A program made the position numbers and the translations under genes. The notes below the pieces were generated by a model. The model made no database searches. It was not told the DNA's origin and worked only from the letters and a program-made list of their open reading frames with translations. This document shows positions 53,829 through 61,819 of a DNA stretch of 64,000 bases, in pieces. How positions within the stretch are numbered: the stretch's first letter is position 1; every line of letters begins with the position of its first letter. Origin of the DNA: Planomicrobium sp. Y74 (GTDB lineage: Bacteria > Bacillota > Bacilli > Bacillales_A > Planococcaceae); NCBI RefSeq assembly GCF_003668635.1, contig NZ_RCWH01000001.1, positions 496,001 through 560,000 on the forward strand, read 5' to 3'.

Positions 53829-54502
53829 CTCTTTGTTCTGCCTCCTTCTTGGTCCCCGGGAAAATGTGTTCTTGGCGAATCTTTGAATTCCGTGAAATAA
53901 GCCTGTGCTTCCTGGATTTCATCACGGATTTGCGACATCTCCTCATCAAGTTGAAACGCTGCTTCTGCGGCCCGTTGGAGCCTCAGTTTTATTTCGTCCG
54001 GGAAAACTCCCTTGTATTTATAATTCAATGAATGCTCGATGGATGCCCAAAAATTCATCGCCAGTGTCCTGATCTGTATTTCAGCCAATATCAATTGTTC
54101 CCCGTTGATGGTCTGAACGGGATACTCGACAATTACATGATACGACCGGTAGCCGCTTTGCTTTTCTCGTGAAATATAATCCTTTTCCTCGACAATGCGA
54201 AGGTCGTTGCGGTTCCTGAGCAAGTCGACAACCGTTTCAATATCCCCGACAAATTGGCACATCATCCGCAGCCCGGCAATATCCTGCAGTTCCCTCGCAA
54301 GCTCATCGGACGGCTCAAACGGTATGCCTTTTTCGAGCGACTTGTCATAAATACTGGCAATCGGTTTAACCCTGCCTGTTACAAACTCGATAGGCGAGTT
54401 GATATTATCCGTTTCATATAGTCTCCGCATGCCTTTAAACTTTATCTTGAGTTCATCGACTGCCTGTTTATAAGGCGCTAAAAATCGATCCCATTGTCCC
54501 AT
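53825..54502 (-). CDS. relQ: Small alarmone synthetase, GTP pyrophosphokinase (YjbM/SasB/RelQ)
   Basis: A 225-aa synthetase-only RelA/SpoT protein: [43 protein letters not shown], and [23 protein letters not shown] with the catalytic Glu. It makes (p)ppGpp from ATP and GTP/GDP without hydrolysing it, and forms tetramers in B. subtilis. I start at ATG 54502 (MGQWDRFL) after GGGGG; the frame to 54541 adds residues absent from relatives. First gene of the nadK/pseudouridine synthase operon. Confidence 0.93.
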   Translation of the reverse strand: MGQWDRFLAPYKQAVDELKIKFKGMRRLYETDNINSPIEFVTGRVKPIASIYDKSLEKGIPFEPSDELARELQDIAGLRMMCQFVGDIETVVDLLRNRNDLRIVEEKDYISREKQSGYRSYHVIVEYPVQTINGEQLILAEIQIRTLAMNFWASIEHSLNYKYKGVFPDEIKLRLQRAAEAAFQLDEEMSQIRDEIQEAQAYFTEFKDSPRTHFPGDQEGGRTKR

Positions 54503-54818
54503 AACCGGTCCCCCGCTTCCATGTGCACGCATCTTTTCCATTTTTTAAATCACATTATTTTGTACAATCCGCTTCTAGATATGGAGCAAAACAGCGAAGA
54601 CGCCTTGGGGAGATAGAGAAAAACATGTGCTCCTGCATCGCTGCGCTGCTTCGTCGCAAAGACTTAGCCTCGCTAACGTCGGCTAATGTCTTCGAAGCAG
54701 TTTTGCGCAATATCGGCTTTTTACTTCACCTTGTATAGTGATATTTTAACACAGCACTGTCATTCGTTGCAGTTTGACTGGAATTATCCCATAATAAAAT
54801 CAAGTGAGGTGCTGAAAA
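54503..54818. other. Divergent intergenic region with repeat H
   Basis: A 316-base gap between divergent relQ and the CYTH gene. 54584-54708 is repeat H; the rest is AT-rich and must contain both promoters, but I see no strong -35/-10 pair. The open frame across the repeat has no ribosome site and reads through inverted repeats, so I do not call a gene. Confidence 0.6.
54584..54708 (+). repeat. Structured repeat, unit H
   Basis: Outer arms GAGCAAAACAGCGAAGAC and GTCTTCGAAGCAGTTTTGCGC can pair in part. 54628-54662 matches unit F (reverse) 34/35. The centre has AAGACTTAGCC with GGCTAATGTCTT around CGCTAACGTC, i.e. a hairpin different from the one in F but in the same place. Confidence 0.75.
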
Positions 54819-55397
54819 ATGACTAGAGAACTTGAGATAGAGTTCAAGAATTTATTGACTCAGGAAGAATACATAAAACTGCTGGATTCCTTCGGATATA
54901 AACCAACTGACGCACATACCCAAATCAATCATTATTTTGATACAGCGGATTATAAATTACGCGCCCAAAAATCTGCGCTTCGTATACGGCAAAAAGGTGA
55001 AGCCTATGAATGTACGCTGAAAGTGCCGGCTGAAAATGGCAATTACGAGATTACCGATACCCTTGATCAACAGCAGGCCGAAGACATCCTTAAAAAGAGT
55101 AATTTCGCTGCTGAAGAAGTTGCGGATGCCTTAAAAGAAATCGGTGTCTCCCCTAAAAACCTTGATATTCTGGGCACCCTGGCTACCCATCGCATTGAAT
55201 TTCCTTACAGGAACGGTTTGCTGGTGCTTGATCATTCCGAGTATCATGGCATAGAAGACTTCGAGCTGGAGTTTGAAGTGGATGATTTTCATGACGGCAA
55301 ACGGAAGTTTCATGACTTGCTGATTGAACACAATATCCCTTCCCGTAAGACAGACAAAAAAATAGCCCGTTTCATGAAAGCATCAAAAAAAGACTAA
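54819..55397 (+). CDS. yjbK: CYTH-domain protein YjbK
   Basis: A 192-aa CYTH/triphosphate-tunnel protein: the ExExK signature is E5-I-E-F-K near the N-terminus, followed by alternating acidic and basic strands (LRIRQKGEAYECTLKVP, RIEFPYRNGLLVLDHSEY, DFELEFEV). These proteins bind or hydrolyse triphosphates; YjbK activity is not established to my knowledge. GTGAGGTG precedes the ATG. It is divergent from relQ and separated by 126 bases from the globin gene. Confidence 0.88.
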   Translation: MTRELEIEFKNLLTQEEYIKLLDSFGYKPTDAHTQINHYFDTADYKLRAQKSALRIRQKGEAYECTLKVPAENGNYEITDTLDQQQAEDILKKSNFAAEEVADALKEIGVSPKNLDILGTLATHRIEFPYRNGLLVLDHSEYHGIEDFELEFEVDDFHDGKRKFHDLLIEHNIPSRKTDKKIARFMKASKKD

Positions 55398-55465
55398 TAA
55401 TAATAAAAAGTTATTTAATCAAAACATTATTATACCAAATTATGTAAATTGCTTAATCGATTTAT

Positions 55466-55494
55466 TTGAGAAAATCCTGTTCCGTTGTTAGAAT
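55466..55494 (+). promoter_or_regulatory. Sigma-A-type promoter of yjbI-yjbH
   Basis: TTGAGA, 17-base spacer, TAGAAT, 29 bases before the globin ATG. Good fit to the housekeeping consensus. Confidence 0.6.
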
Positions 55495-55523
55495 GAATTT
55501 ACAGCTACAGCAAAGGAGACATA

Positions 55524-55925
55524 ATGATGACTGGAAAACCTATACTTCCGTACGATGAACTCGGCGCGGAACGACTGTCTCAATTAGTGGACGCATTTTA
55601 TGCACGCGTTGCTATGCATCCAAAGCTTAAGCCCATATTTCCTGACGACTTAACAGAAACCGCCAGAAAACAAAAGCAATTTATGACGCAATATCTCGGC
55701 GGACCCAATATATATTCGGAAGAACACGGACATCCCAGGCTCAAAGCAAGGCACAATCCCTTCCCCATAACACCAGAACGGGCGCAGGCCTGGCTTGAAT
55801 GCATGAGCGAAGCAATGGATGAAATCGGATTGACAGGGAAGTTCCGTGAAACCTTCTATAACCGGCTGGTCTTGACTGCTCACCATATGGTCAATGAGCC
55901 CGACAGTGAGGAGGAAATGGTTTGA
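55524..55925 (+). CDS. yjbI: Truncated hemoglobin, group II (YjbI)
   Basis: A 133-aa 2/2 globin: LVDAFYARVAMHPKLKPIFPDDL (helices B-E), then YLGGPNIYSEEHGHPRLKARHNPFPIT with the proximal His in the HPRLKARH segment, and helices G-H with the group II Trp (QAWLECM). In Bacillales YjbI is co-expressed with YjbH and was reported to protect against surface-protein oxidation. AAAGGAG precedes ATG ATG; either could start. The stop overlaps the yjbH TTG by three bases. Confidence 0.93.
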   Translation: MMTGKPILPYDELGAERLSQLVDAFYARVAMHPKLKPIFPDDLTETARKQKQFMTQYLGGPNIYSEEHGHPRLKARHNPFPITPERAQAWLECMSEAMDEIGLTGKFRETFYNRLVLTAHHMVNEPDSEEEMV

Positions 55926-56719
55926 ACAACCTCGACTTGGCAAAAGAGATCTACGACAACCCGAACCCTGTAAAGCCCATGGAATTGTATGTTTTCTTAG
56001 ATCCCCTCAATACGGAATGCTGGGAACTCCAATCCGTCATGAGGAAGCTCCAAATCGAATATGGCCATTATTTTTCAATGCGTGTTGTGCTCAGCACAAA
56101 ATTATTCAATTTGAACAGCCAGCAAAAAACCTCTTCGGTTGCCACCGACAGCCTTACCCATCCGGTCCTGGCGTCAGTCGCAGTCAAAGCAGCGGAATTG
56201 CAGGGTAAACGTGCAGGCAACCAATTCCTGCATAAATTACAGGAACAGCTTTTCCTGAATACGCAAGATGTCTCTTCCTATAAGGTATTATTGGAAATCG
56301 CGGAAGAAGCAAACCTTGATCAGGAAGAATTCAAAAAAGATTTCCACTCCGTCCATACTGCAAAAGCTTTTCAATGTGACCTGCAGATTACTAGAGAGAT
56401 GGAAATCACGGAAGTTCCGAGCATCGTCTTTTTCAATGAATGTATTGAAGATGAGGGTGTAAAAATTTCTGGACTGCATTCATATGATACTTATCTGACT
56501 ATCCTTCAGGAAATGCTTGGCAGCGACACATTGAACCGACAGGCACCACCGCCGCTCGAACAGCTTTTCACTAAATACACAACAATCGCGACAAAAGAAA
56601 TCGCATCTATATATAACATCTCGTTTGAAACAGCAGAGCGGGAAATGAAAAAGCAGATGCTCCAGCAAAAAGTTGAACGCATCAGCCTGCCCGATGAAAC
56701 TTTATGGAAAATAAAATAA
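55922..56719 (+). CDS. yjbH: ClpXP adaptor YjbH (SpxH)
   Basis: A 265-aa DsbA-like thioredoxin-fold protein: MELYVFLDPLNTECWELQSVM opens the fold, the helical insertion spans about 85-150, and a C-terminal helical region (FTKYTTIATKEIASIYNISF) follows. YjbH delivers Spx to ClpXP; spx lies 5 kb away. Where B. subtilis has CPEC, this protein has N-T-E-C (only C33 kept), and the His-rich N-terminus I recall for B. subtilis is missing. Start is TTG 55922 with AGGAGG seven bases upstream. Confidence 0.92.
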   Translation: MNNLDLAKEIYDNPNPVKPMELYVFLDPLNTECWELQSVMRKLQIEYGHYFSMRVVLSTKLFNLNSQQKTSSVATDSLTHPVLASVAVKAAELQGKRAGNQFLHKLQEQLFLNTQDVSSYKVLLEIAEEANLDQEEFKKDFHSVHTAKAFQCDLQITREMEITEVPSIVFFNECIEDEGVKISGLHSYDTYLTILQEMLGSDTLNRQAPPPLEQLFTKYTTIATKEIASIYNISFETAEREMKKQMLQQKVERISLPDETLWKIK

Positions 56720-56743
56720 GCACGGCGCCAATTGGCGCCGTGC
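56720..56743 (+). terminator. Terminator after yjbH
   Basis: A 10-bp perfect stem GCACGGCGCC/GGCGCCGTGC with AATT loop, followed by TTATTTTATTTT, at the stop codon. Confidence 0.93.
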
Positions 56744-56763
56744 TTATTTTATTTTAACTATAG

Positions 56764-56795
56764 AAAAACGCCTGCCACGTCCGGCAGGCGTTTTT
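56764..56795. terminator. Second terminator hairpin in the yjbH-pepF gap
   Basis: A 13-bp perfect stem AAAAACGCCTGCC/GGCAGGCGTTTTT with a 6-base loop; T-tracts in both directions between convergent units. The rest of 56796-56985 is AT-rich with nothing I can identify. Confidence 0.88.
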
Positions 56796-56985
56796 CATTA
56801 CACAAAGGGGATGGGAGAAATGTTCACGCTCAAACAAAGGGGTGTATGTTTGTATGTGATTTATTTCACAACTTAACTTTATCATGGAATAATTGTTTAT
56901 GCAATAATTCACAAGCTAATTCACAAATTTGTCATATTAGTAAGCAGAATGAGATTTATTTAATTATATTAAGATAACGAAAAAA

Positions 56986-57013
56986 AGAGAGACCCCTTAT
57001 GAAAGAGCCTCTC
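56986..57013 (-). terminator. Terminator after pepF
   Basis: GAGAGG arm with CTCTCT arm around a partly paired middle, followed by TTTTTTTCG on the minus strand, 10 bases past the pepF stop. Confidence 0.7.
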
Positions 57014-57023
57014 GCAAACAATA

Positions 57024-58832
57024 TTATTTTTTCAGCAATAACTTCTCCAGTTCAATTAGTTTTTCCTCAAATACTTTGCATGCCTCTTCTACCGGAGATG
57101 AAGAAGTCATATCTACACCTGCTTTTTTGAGGACTTCAATCGGGTAATCCGAGCTTCCAGCTTTCAGGAATTCATTGATGAAACGATCGACAGCCGGCTG
57201 TCCTTCTTCCAGAATGCCTTTGCTTAATGCTGTGGCGGCACTAAAGCCCGTAGCATATTGGAAGACATAGTAGTTATAGTAGAAATGCGGGATTCTTGCC
57301 CACTCCATACCAATCTCTTCATCCACTGCCACATCTTCACCAAAATATTTTTTATTCAGTTGATAATAAACTTCCGTCAGGCGGTCAGCTGTCAAAGCTT
57401 CCCCTTCCTGATCCATTTTGTGGATAGTATGTTCAAATTCCGCAAACATTGTCTGGCGGAATACGGTACCGCGGAAACCATCAAGCCAGTGGTTAAGCAA
57501 GTAAATACGCTCCTGGTCGTCTTCCGTTGCTTTCACCATATATTCGTTCAGCAAAGCCTCATTTGTAGTAGAAGCAACTTCAGCGACGAAAATAGAATAA
57601 TCACCATAAACGTAAGGCTGTGAAACGCGCGTATAGTGACTGTGTACGCTGTGGCCGAATTCATGAGCCAGAGTGAAGAGATTATCGACATTATCCTGCC
57701 AGTTCATCAGGATATAGGGATTTGTTCCATAAGCACCTGATGAATAGGCTCCGCTCCTCTTCCCTTTGTTCTCCAGAACGTCCACCCATCTGTTCTGAAT
57801 GCCTTCTGCAACAATTCCTGTATATTCCTCACCAAGTGCAGATAAACCTTTCAGCATGATGTCTGTCGCTTTTTCATAAGGGATTTCCATCTTCACTTCT
57901 TTAACAAGCGGCGTGTGCATATCCCACATATGGACTTTATCGATGCCGAGTACTTCTTTGCGCAGAGCCGCATAGCGATGCAATAAATGCAAATTATTAT
58001 TTACGGTTTCCACAAGGTTATCATAGACACTTTCCGGAATATGGTCATCCGATAAAGCTGCGTGCCGTGCTGAATCGTATTTACGTACTCGTGCGTTCAC
58101 ATTATCACGTTTGACAGTGCCGGCTAATGTTGACGCAAAAGTATTAAGGAATTTACCATAAGTGGCGTAAACCGCTTTAAAGGCATCTTCACGGACACGG
58201 CGGTCTTTGCTTTCCAGGAAGCGGATATAGTTGCCGTGTGTAATCTGGACCGTTTCCCCGTCTTCATCTTTAATCACCGGAAATTCCAAATCTGCATTAT
58301 TCAACATGCCGAATGTTTCGGAAGATGCGCTGACAACTTCCGATAATTGAGCAAGCAGTGATTCCTGCTCCGCCGGCAAAACATGCGGACGCATGGCGTT
58401 CAATTCTTCCAGAGCATGCTTATAAAGTTTGAGCCCTTCATGTTCTTCCACATACCCATTTAAAACTTCTTCATCGAGCTCAAGGATTTCCGGGGTCAAG
58501 AATGACAACCCTGCCGCAATCTTTGCATACAAGGCCTTAATCCGGCTATCCATTGCCTGATATTTCGAATTGGTCGTATCCTGATCGTAGCGCATATGAG
58601 AATACGTATATAATCTTCTCAAACGTTCCGATAACTCATCCTTATAAATCAAAACTTCAAAGAGGGATTCTGCTCCCTCTTTCAATTTCCCTTCGTATGA
58701 ACCTGCTTTTTCAGCGAGTGCAGCCACTTCTTTAAACTCACTTTCCCATGCCTCGTCTGTCGGAAATATATCTTCCAGCTTCCAGGTTAACTCAACCGGT
58801 ACTTCTTCACGTTTCAATAGTTTATTAGCCAT
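57024..58832 (-). CDS. pepF: Oligoendopeptidase F
   Basis: A 602-aa M3B zinc peptidase. AHEFGHSVHSHY near residue 388 is the HExxH site; the downstream Glu ligand lies in VASTTNEALLNEY. The N-terminal half is helical (LTWKLEDIFPTDEAWESEF). It degrades peptides of about 7-17 residues in the cytosol; in Bacillus excess PepF affects sporulation and it neighbours yjbH/mecA as here. AAAGGAGGAAAATAA precedes the ATG. It follows coiA on the same strand by 45 bases. Confidence 0.95.
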   Translation of the reverse strand: MANKLLKREEVPVELTWKLEDIFPTDEAWESEFKEVAALAEKAGSYEGKLKEGAESLFEVLIYKDELSERLRRLYTYSHMRYDQDTTNSKYQAMDSRIKALYAKIAAGLSFLTPEILELDEEVLNGYVEEHEGLKLYKHALEELNAMRPHVLPAEQESLLAQLSEVVSASSETFGMLNNADLEFPVIKDEDGETVQITHGNYIRFLESKDRRVREDAFKAVYATYGKFLNTFASTLAGTVKRDNVNARVRKYDSARHAALSDDHIPESVYDNLVETVNNNLHLLHRYAALRKEVLGIDKVHMWDMHTPLVKEVKMEIPYEKATDIMLKGLSALGEEYTGIVAEGIQNRWVDVLENKGKRSGAYSSGAYGTNPYILMNWQDNVDNLFTLAHEFGHSVHSHYTRVSQPYVYGDYSIFVAEVASTTNEALLNEYMVKATEDDQERIYLLNHWLDGFRGTVFRQTMFAEFEHTIHKMDQEGEALTADRLTEVYYQLNKKYFGEDVAVDEEIGMEWARIPHFYYNYYVFQYATGFSAATALSKGILEEGQPAVDRFINEFLKAGSSDYPIEVLKKAGVDMTSSSPVEEACKVFEEKLIELEKLLLKK

Positions 58833-58877
58833 TTATTTTCCTCCTTTGTCCTTCTCTTTCGGGAGTCGAACTACACC

Positions 58878-59981
58878 TTATTTTCTCAATTTTCGTACGC
58901 TTTTGCAATAGATATCATATAATACACCTCTTTGCTTCAACAGTTCCCCTTCTGCCTCTTCCACTTCTTTCAAATAGTCTGCATAGTCGTTTAGAACTGC
59001 CTCTGCTTTTCTTGCATCTGACGTGCCCTGAATCTTGATAATACCAGAAGATATTACTATTTCATTTGGAATTCCCTCGCGGTATGCACGGAGCATTTTC
59101 AATTGCCATAGAACCACATGGCCTGCAATGCAATCGGCTCCTAAAATAGGCACGCCGATCGATTCAGGGAGATTTCGCATATCCAATCGAAGTTCGTAGC
59201 AAAGAAGCCAAAACGGATTCTGAAATCTTCTTTTGGCGTAGAGCTCGGATTGGACAAAGCTGGCGCGTGCGTTTATAAAAATTGTACAGATAGAATCAAA
59301 TTCTTTTTTAGAAAGGGGTTTGGGTTTCGCAAAAGGATGGGTCTGCCTGTCCAACGGCAAAGTCACAACTTTCCCGGCCCACTTGCTGCCACTGATATGG
59401 AATAGGTTTGAAAAGTATTGAAATTGCTTTATTTCAGGATTTAAAAGCATTAAATAATTTGCATGATTATAATTCAACAGCATTTCTCGCTGATACTCCC
59501 TGATTCTGAGTATTTGAATTCTGTTTTCCATACTTTTTTTGCTGCCGGCAATCCAGATGAATTCAAGTCCACGCCTCGAATATGCAGCAGATCGCCTTAT
59601 TATATCTGATGCCGATATGGGGCTGCATTGATATTCGATTACAGTATGCCTAGCAACAAATACATCGGCCCTTTGCCGGATGTCCGGTAAATACGATTCA
59701 ATTTCCACTGGAACGCCTTTGGTAATGAAGAATTGTTGAAGCAAAACTTTGCCCTGAAGGTGCAAGGAAGATTCCTGTTCGCTGGAACCGCAAACTGATA
59801 GAGACTTATGGGCAAAGTGAGGAATTTTAATGTCACCCATTTTCAGGAGCATGCTGCTTCCACAATCGGGACAGTAAAACTTTTGATGCTTTCTCAAGAT
59901 GAGCAAGTCTTGTCGGTTAAGCTCCTCCGTTAAATAGAACAGATTTTGTTCAGCTGTTTTAGCGACTAATATGTCTGTCAC
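58878..59981 (-). CDS. coiA: Competence protein CoiA
   Basis: A 367-aa protein with a CoiA layout: an N-terminal Cys-pair motif YCPDCGSSMLLKMGDIKIPHFAH, then a restriction-endonuclease-like core (DIRQRADVFVARHTVIEYQCSPIS: Asp and the ExxC/Q region) and a helical C-terminus. CoiA acts after DNA uptake in transformation. The start is uncertain: I use GTG 59981 because AAAAGGAG lies just before it, although the spacing is only about one base; a TTG at 60023 has no site. The mecA-coiA-pepF order equals that of Bacillus. Confidence 0.85.
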   Translation of the reverse strand: MTDILVAKTAEQNLFYLTEELNRQDLLILRKHQKFYCPDCGSSMLLKMGDIKIPHFAHKSLSVCGSSEQESSLHLQGKVLLQQFFITKGVPVEIESYLPDIRQRADVFVARHTVIEYQCSPISASDIIRRSAAYSRRGLEFIWIAGSKKSMENRIQILRIREYQREMLLNYNHANYLMLLNPEIKQFQYFSNLFHISGSKWAGKVVTLPLDRQTHPFAKPKPLSKKEFDSICTIFINARASFVQSELYAKRRFQNPFWLLCYELRLDMRNLPESIGVPILGADCIAGHVVLWQLKMLRAYREGIPNEIVISSGIIKIQGTSDARKAEAVLNDYADYLKEVEEAEGELLKQRGVLYDIYCKSVRKLRK

Positions 59982-60075
59982 GCTCCTTTTCTCAATTATA
60001 GAATTAAGACTGAATATAAACAATATTCAACATAGTCAAAGAGGGCACGGACAGAGTTCAATAAACCATATAAAA

Positions 60076-60114
60076 AAGCCCGAAAGAAAAAGAATCACTT
60101 TTTCTTTCGGGCTT
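60076..60114 (-). terminator. Terminator after mecA
   Basis: A 17-bp perfect stem (AAGCCCGAAAGAAAAAG and complement) with loop AATCA, followed by TTTTATATGG on the minus strand. Confidence 0.93.
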
Positions 60115-60136
60115 TATATAGATTTATAAGTTTTCA

Positions 60137-60799
60137 TTAGCCGAAATAATGCAGTACGTTAGCTAATGCATCTTTTTTGAAAATTTCCTTACCGTATTCT
60201 TCTAAACGATGAATCGTTACAGGAGAACCTTGAAGATATTCAGTAAAGACACTGATGTGGTCTTTGATATCATCATCTGAATGCAGGATTTCGTCAAAGC
60301 TGACATGAAGGAAATACTTGCCTTCAAAATGGTATAACGCCGTTTCGATTGGTACATATTGCAAACGGCGGGACAATGGGATCAATTCATCAACTTCAGT
60401 AACTACATAACTATATTCAAGATTTTTGGTATCCGGTTCGTTGAAAACAGGCTCGAATTCATCAAATTCTGTAGCAGCTGATGCACCGTCCTCATTTGAA
60501 AACATTCTGCGGCGTTCTTCTATATCATCCGGCATATCGAGCTTTTGGCCGTCTTTAGTCAGTTGGGCACGTGTTACTGTAACTTCCAGTCCTTTGTCCA
60601 TTGCCTGGACTTGAATCCATAGCGGACCTTCCATAACAAAATCGGCTTCTTCATTGACTTCATCCATCATTTCCCAAAAAAGCTCTTCACTTTTATCTCT
60701 GTTGAACCATATTTCATCACGGCTGAACCCACGTTCTTCAACGTCGAGATAGGAAATGTAAAATTTAACTGTGTTATCATTAATGCGTTCTATTTCCAT
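60137..60799 (-). CDS. mecA: Adaptor protein MecA
   Basis: A 220-aa adaptor. N-terminal substrate-binding domain (MEIERINDNTVKFYISYLDVEERGF), an acidic linker at about 85-135 (EERRRMFSNEDGASAATEFDEFEP), and the C-terminal ClpC-binding domain (YSYVVTEVDELIPLSRRL, YLQGSPVTIHRLEEYGKEIFKKDALANVLHYFG). It brings ComK and ComS to ClpCP and also binds Spx. AAAGGAGAGGTG precedes the ATG. Monocistronic with its own terminator. Confidence 0.96.
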   Translation of the reverse strand: MEIERINDNTVKFYISYLDVEERGFSRDEIWFNRDKSEELFWEMMDEVNEEADFVMEGPLWIQVQAMDKGLEVTVTRAQLTKDGQKLDMPDDIEERRRMFSNEDGASAATEFDEFEPVFNEPDTKNLEYSYVVTEVDELIPLSRRLQYVPIETALYHFEGKYFLHVSFDEILHSDDDIKDHISVFTEYLQGSPVTIHRLEEYGKEIFKKDALANVLHYFG

Positions 60800-60995
60800 T
60801 TTACACCTCTCCTTTCGAATTGGACCAAGAGGATCTTCCTCATAAGCCGTGCGGTGTTGCTTCCTTTATTATATCGCGTTTTGAACTGTATGAGAAAGTT
60901 AATGCCTATATCCATAAGTCAGGCGGCGGATAATTATTTTAGAGTTTATGCCAATTAAACAAAAATTGCAAGATATATAACTGATTTAAATACAG

Positions 60996-61047
60996 AAAAG
61001 CTGTCCAAAGATCCATTATGAATTGACATAAAGGCCGGACAGCTTTT
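60996..61047 (-). terminator. Terminator after spx
   Basis: An 11-bp perfect stem AAAAGCTGTCC/GGACAGCTTTT with an unusually long 30-base loop, 10 bases past the spx stop. Confidence 0.75.
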
Positions 61048-61056
61048 AGCTTATTT

Positions 61057-61452
61057 TCAGTTCACCATTCGTTGGGCTTCAAGCAATTGATATGCTCTCA
61101 CTTTACGAGGGAGGAACCGGCGGATTTCATCTTCGTTATAACCGACTTGCAGTCTTTTTTCGTCCATGATAATCGGCCGGCGCAACAGGCCAGGATGTTC
61201 CTGGATTAACTCATATAATCGCTGAAGTGGAAGACTTTCAACATCTACGTTCAATTTCTGGAAAATTTTCGAACGTGTTGAGATAATTTCATCTGTTCCA
61301 TCTTCCGTCATTCGTAAAATCTCTTTAATTTCACTGATTGTAAGAGGTTCAGAAAATATGTTGCGTTCTGTATATGGAATATCATGCTCTTCCAACCATG
61401 CTTTTGCTTTTCGGCAAGATGTGCAACTTGGGGAAGTAAATAGCGTTACCAT
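61057..61452 (-). CDS. spx: Transcriptional regulator Spx
   Basis: A 131-aa ArsC-fold protein nearly identical in motif order to Bacillus and Staphylococcus Spx: redox switch CTSC at C10/C13, Gly52-region [35 protein letters not shown]. It binds the RNA polymerase alpha C-terminal domain and activates thiol-stress genes when oxidised. The C-terminus (EAQRMVN) is the YjbH/ClpXP-recognised type. Family alignment favours MVTLF at 61452; an ATG one codon earlier is equally possible. A GTGACA/TATATT promoter is upstream. Confidence 0.97.
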   Translation of the reverse strand: MVTLFTSPSCTSCRKAKAWLEEHDIPYTERNIFSEPLTISEIKEILRMTEDGTDEIISTRSKIFQKLNVDVESLPLQRLYELIQEHPGLLRRPIIMDEKRLQVGYNEDEIRRFLPRKVRAYQLLEAQRMVN

Positions 61453-61582
61453 CATAATTGAACACTTCCTTTCGGATTCGGGAATTCCATTTATATCTTA
61501 CTAAATTAGAATGAATATAATTTAGAAGCTTTACATTCATTATACAATAACTCACTTAAATTGAATATAGAAATCACAAATT

Positions 61583-61610
61583 AATATAGGAAATGCATAA
61601 TACTTGTCAC
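61583..61610 (-). promoter_or_regulatory. Probable spx promoter
   Basis: GTGACA (5 of 6), 16-base spacer, TATATT (5 of 6) on the minus strand, giving a leader of about 120 bases. Confidence 0.5.
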
Positions 61611-61778
61611 ACAATCGCTATAATTCTGCTTTATCGTAAACTGCTACATTATAATTTTACCCGCTTCTTTTAACAGTTAAACCCAAAATATTATTTTTTT
61701 TATTCTCAATTAGCAGTTTCTTTTTGAAAATAAATCCTACACTTAATAGTACGATTCAAACTATAAAAAGTTTCATAA

Positions 61779-61812
61779 AAAAGAAGCTGATTTTTAAAAA
61801 ATCAGCCTCTTT
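61779..61812 (-). terminator. Terminator after the secreted glycosidase-like gene
   Basis: AAAGAAGCTGATTTTT pairs with AAAAATCAGCCTCTTT (one mismatch), with TTTTTTATG on the minus strand. Confidence 0.8.
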
Positions 61813-61819
61813 TCATCAA

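Larger units (their letters stand above)
61456..61819. other. Long AT-rich leader of spx
   Basis: 364 bases without a gene. It contains the spx promoter at 61583-61610 and the terminator of the secreted protein at 61779-61812. The remaining AT-rich sequence may hold further spx promoters, which are numerous in B. subtilis, but I cannot assign them. Confidence 0.6.

Noticed and set aside
54523-54738. 71-aa plus-strand frame between relQ and yjbK
   Set aside because: Runs through repeat H, has no ribosome site and is antisense to the relQ start.
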